From NCBI RefSeq assembly GCF_000214665.1, contig NC_015572.1, positions 3,658,001 to 3,722,000 of the forward strand: a stretch of DNA of 64,000 bases, given 5' to 3'. Positions 61,946 to 64,000 of the stretch are shown here, piece after piece. Below the pieces are notes generated by a model that made no database searches, was not told the DNA's origin, and saw only the letters and a program-made list of their open reading frames with translations. The first letter of the stretch is position 1, and every line of letters starts with the position of its first letter. The DNA is from Methylomonas methanica MC09. Its GTDB lineage: Bacteria > Pseudomonadota > Gammaproteobacteria > Methylococcales > Methylomonadaceae. A program made the translations under genes and the position numbers.

Positions 61946-64000
61946 CTAGGGTTCCAGATTCCCCACCCGCCACAGAGCCAGCCGAAAGAAGCCGCCTAAA
62001 TCGCGGTGGCCGACGATGTAATCGGCATCCGCAAAGGTCGTGCCCAGTACCGCACCGTCTATTTTGGTCGGCACGGCCCGGTCCGGACCGGCGGCCAGCC
62101 CGCTAACGTCCAATTCCACGCAACTATTTTGCGTCAGGAATCCGGGGTCTGCCAAAGTACGCCAGGAGCAAACTTGTACAGTGCCCTGCACTATCGGCAG
62201 ATGAATACTGGCGGTCGTTAAGTCGCCGACGCCGTCCAAGGCAAAGTCCGCCGTACTGCCCAGGTTGACGCCGCTGCCTCTTTTATCCGGCGTAAATTGC
62301 GACTGGAAGCCGAAGTCCCACAAGCGCGCGGCGTCGCCCCAACGATTTCCGGAGTCCTGAATGCCGACGATCAAGGGGCGATCCAGCCGATACGATTCGG
62401 CAATCAGGCAGCCGCTGTCAATACAAAACGGCCCGTTCATGGCAGTGGTATAAGCATTAATGGGGAACCCGCCGTTTCCCCCTTTCCAGCCGTTCATGCC
62501 CGGGTAACCGCCGTCGTTGAACTTATCGATGCTCCAGCATTTTTCCGCACCGAGCGGGTCGCTACCGCAGCCGTAGAAAAATGTTGATTTAGCAAACTCA
62601 GTGAATAACGGAATATCCCGGGCAAAGCGCCATAGTTTGATTTGATCTTCCGGTGTCGAAGTACCGCCACCACCAGGGCCGCCGAAAGGTTCATCAGGTA
62701 CCCAATAGGTCGTATCGAACATTCCGAGCTCAGTGGCCCGTATATTCATGCGACCGATGAAGTCTTCCAGCGAGCCGCCGCTTTGTTTGGCGACATGTTC
62801 TGCGATGGCTGCCGCCGCATCATTACCCGAGGTCAGCATCATGCCTTGCAACAGCAGCTCCAGGGTTTGGGTTTCCCCGGGAACCAAGCCCTCTCCTTCC
62901 GGCCCGCCGACTCTGCTACCCCCTACATTACCCGCACCCTCGCTGACTTCGACAACATCGGTAAGGGCAACTTGCCCATCGTTGACGGCTTCCACCGCCA
63001 GCAGCAATACCATGACTTTGGTGACGCTCGCCATCTGCACTTCGGTCAATTCGCCGGCTGCGGTTTGGGTAAACAATTCGCCATCGTTCAGATTGAAGTC
63101 CCCCACCTTGTCGTCCGCCAACATGGCCCGGACATTGGGCGGTGCATCGTTCGGCGAGGTCAGGCCGGGGGCATAGTCCAACGTCACGCCCAGCGAGTCC
63201 GGCGTCTGGTCCAATTGACTGTGACTGATCAGGTAAGGCTGCTGGATTGAACCAAAATCGTAGACGTTATTGCGGGTTTCCCAAACATAGAGTCTTAGAT
63301 CGTCCCGGTCCGCCAGCGCCGAGTCGTGGTAAAAAACCGGCGTCACAAAATCGTCCGTGAGCAAGGGCAGATTTAACGCGGCGTCGGCAAACGCGACACT
63401 TGATCCGGTGCCGCGTAAATTCAGTCCGGACACCATGGAACCGGCCGATACAGGATTGCCGAGATTGTCTACTCGCCAATAGTGGTTGGCTAAACGGCCC
63501 TGGTCATTTTGATAACTGACCACAAACAGTCCATCCTTTAAATGCGAAACGCTCAGCTCGGTATCGGCGCTCGGTTCGCCGAAGTCGTTGCTGTCGTAAC
63601 GTCCATAGACCTCGCCGTTATTCCTGTCAATCAGCCAAGTCACAAAACGCAGCTTGCCGCGGTCCGTGCGAATCGGCGTCGCCACTTGGTAATTGCCGTT
63701 ATCCAGTACACGCTGTGTAATCGCATACGCTTCTACACGTACTTTGGCATTCTCACCATAGCCACGGCCGCTAAAATAAGTGAAAGAACCGTCGCCCGCT
63801 ATTTGCCAAGTACGTAGCCACAAGTTATCGCCGGAGCGCAGAGCGGCAACAAAAGGATCCACCGTAAGGTCAGGCGATAGGTCTCCCGAAAGCGGCAGCA
63901 GTTTTATGTCAAACCCGGCAAAACTGTCGGATGCCTTCATAAAAACGGGGGCGTGTGTGGCAGCATCCAACGTAAAGCTATATAACTTGGCACCGGCACC
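61946..64000 (-). CDS. S11-family D-alanyl-D-alanine carboxypeptidase-like protein, 5' end beyond window
   Basis: The frame runs from the window edge to the stop at 61946; the first in-frame TTG is 63970, but codons are sensible to 64000, so the N-terminus lies outside. A long N-terminal beta-rich region (>300 residues) is followed by an S11 serine-peptidase domain: SVTK (SxxK nucleophile; DNA 63023-63034), SGN in LTSGNDAAA, and at the KTG position KGG in NGWKGGNGG. The altered third motif may affect activity. Several cysteines lie in the C-terminal part. Orientation is convergent with exbD. Confidence 0.88.
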   Translation of the reverse strand, partial: GAGAKLYSFTLDAATHAPVFMKASDSFAGFDIKLLPLSGDLSPDLTVDPFVAALRSGDNLWLRTWQIAGDGSFTYFSGRGYGENAKVRVEAYAITQRVLDNGNYQVATPIRTDRGKLRFVTWLIDRNNGEVYGRYDSNDFGEPSADTELSVSHLKDGLFVVSYQNDQGRLANHYWRVDNLGNPVSAGSMVSGLNLRGTGSSVAFADAALNLPLLTDDFVTPVFYHDSALADRDDLRLYVWETRNNVYDFGSIQQPYLISHSQLDQTPDSLGVTLDYAPGLTSPNDAPPNVRAMLADDKVGDFNLNDGELFTQTAAGELTEVQMASVTKVMVLLLAVEAVNDGQVALTDVVEVSEGAGNVGGSRVGGPEGEGLVPGETQTLELLLQGMMLTSGNDAAAAIAEHVAKQSGGSLEDFIGRMNIRATELGMFDTTYWVPDEPFGGPGGGGTSTPEDQIKLWRFARDIPLFTEFAKSTFFYGCGSDPLGAEKCWSIDKFNDGGYPGMNGWKGGNGGFPINAYTTAMNGPFCIDSGCLIAESYRLDRPLIVGIQDSGNRWGDAARLWDFGFQSQFTPDKRGSGVNLGSTADFALDGVGDLTTASIHLPIVQGTVQVCSWRTLADPGFLTQNSCVELDVSGLAAGPDRAVPTKIDGAVLGTTFADADYIVGHRDLGGFFRLALWRVGNLEP

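Overview
The window is chromosomal DNA from a gammaproteobacterium. The gene orders yffB-dapE, coaBC-dut-algC-argB, proC-yggT, metG beside an RnfB-type ferredoxin, and rplU-rpmA-obgE-proB are all typical of that class. Overall flavour (long algC fusion, DUF4124, DUF1993, DUF2956, lexA-imuA-imuB-dnaE2, lone c-type cytochrome) would fit a methanotroph of the Methylococcales, but no methane-oxidation gene is present, so genus-level placement is only inference.

Layout. 1-14740 is dense housekeeping DNA: lysine, arginine and proline biosynthesis, CoA and dUTP metabolism, a membrane-anchored phosphomannomutase, lipid II flippase, ribosomal protein S20, an L,D-transpeptidase and the Fe-S carrier Mrp/ApbC. 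14717-16998 is a probable small integrated element: an 18-bp direct repeat of the 3' end of apbC brackets a HipA-family (YjjJ) kinase gene. 17122-26217 returns to core genes: proB, obgE, rpmA, rplU, a TPP riboswitch with thiC, metG, rnfB and tRNA-Arg(CCG). 26426-32996 is a tight minus-strand operon joining a double-FHA ABCG-type transporter, a Ser/Thr kinase, a von Willebrand A protein, a glycine-zipper lipoprotein and an M48 metalloprotease; it looks like one phospho-signalling/envelope system. 33000-38200 is a sparse zone of small genes, regulatory sites and toxin-antitoxin parts (lone HicA, Phd-PIN pair). 38235-42800 encodes one 1521-residue protein with an N-terminal Cap4-like nuclease, a STAND-like P-loop NTPase and a long helical C-terminus, the best candidate for an uncharacterised anti-phage defence protein.

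42932-48723 is the SOS mutagenesis operon lexA-imuA-imuB-dnaE2 behind a near-consensus LexA box. 48916-53045 is a complete binding-protein-dependent carbohydrate ABC importer. 53291-56697 is a two-gene operon of a membrane protein and a DUF3857/transglutaminase protein. 56751-59000 holds a Sfp-type phosphopantetheinyl transferase and a ParDE module lying between two diverged 54-bp repeats. 59115-61886 is a Fur-box-headed group with two small proteins and tonB-exbB-exbD. The window closes with an S11 peptidase fused to a long N-terminal region that runs off the right edge.

Notable start-site results: coaBC has no ATG/GTG/TTG/CTG that would preserve its FMN-binding N-terminus and probably starts at ATT; two genes shorter than 60 codons (33931-34068 and 34723-34890, both minus) are reported.
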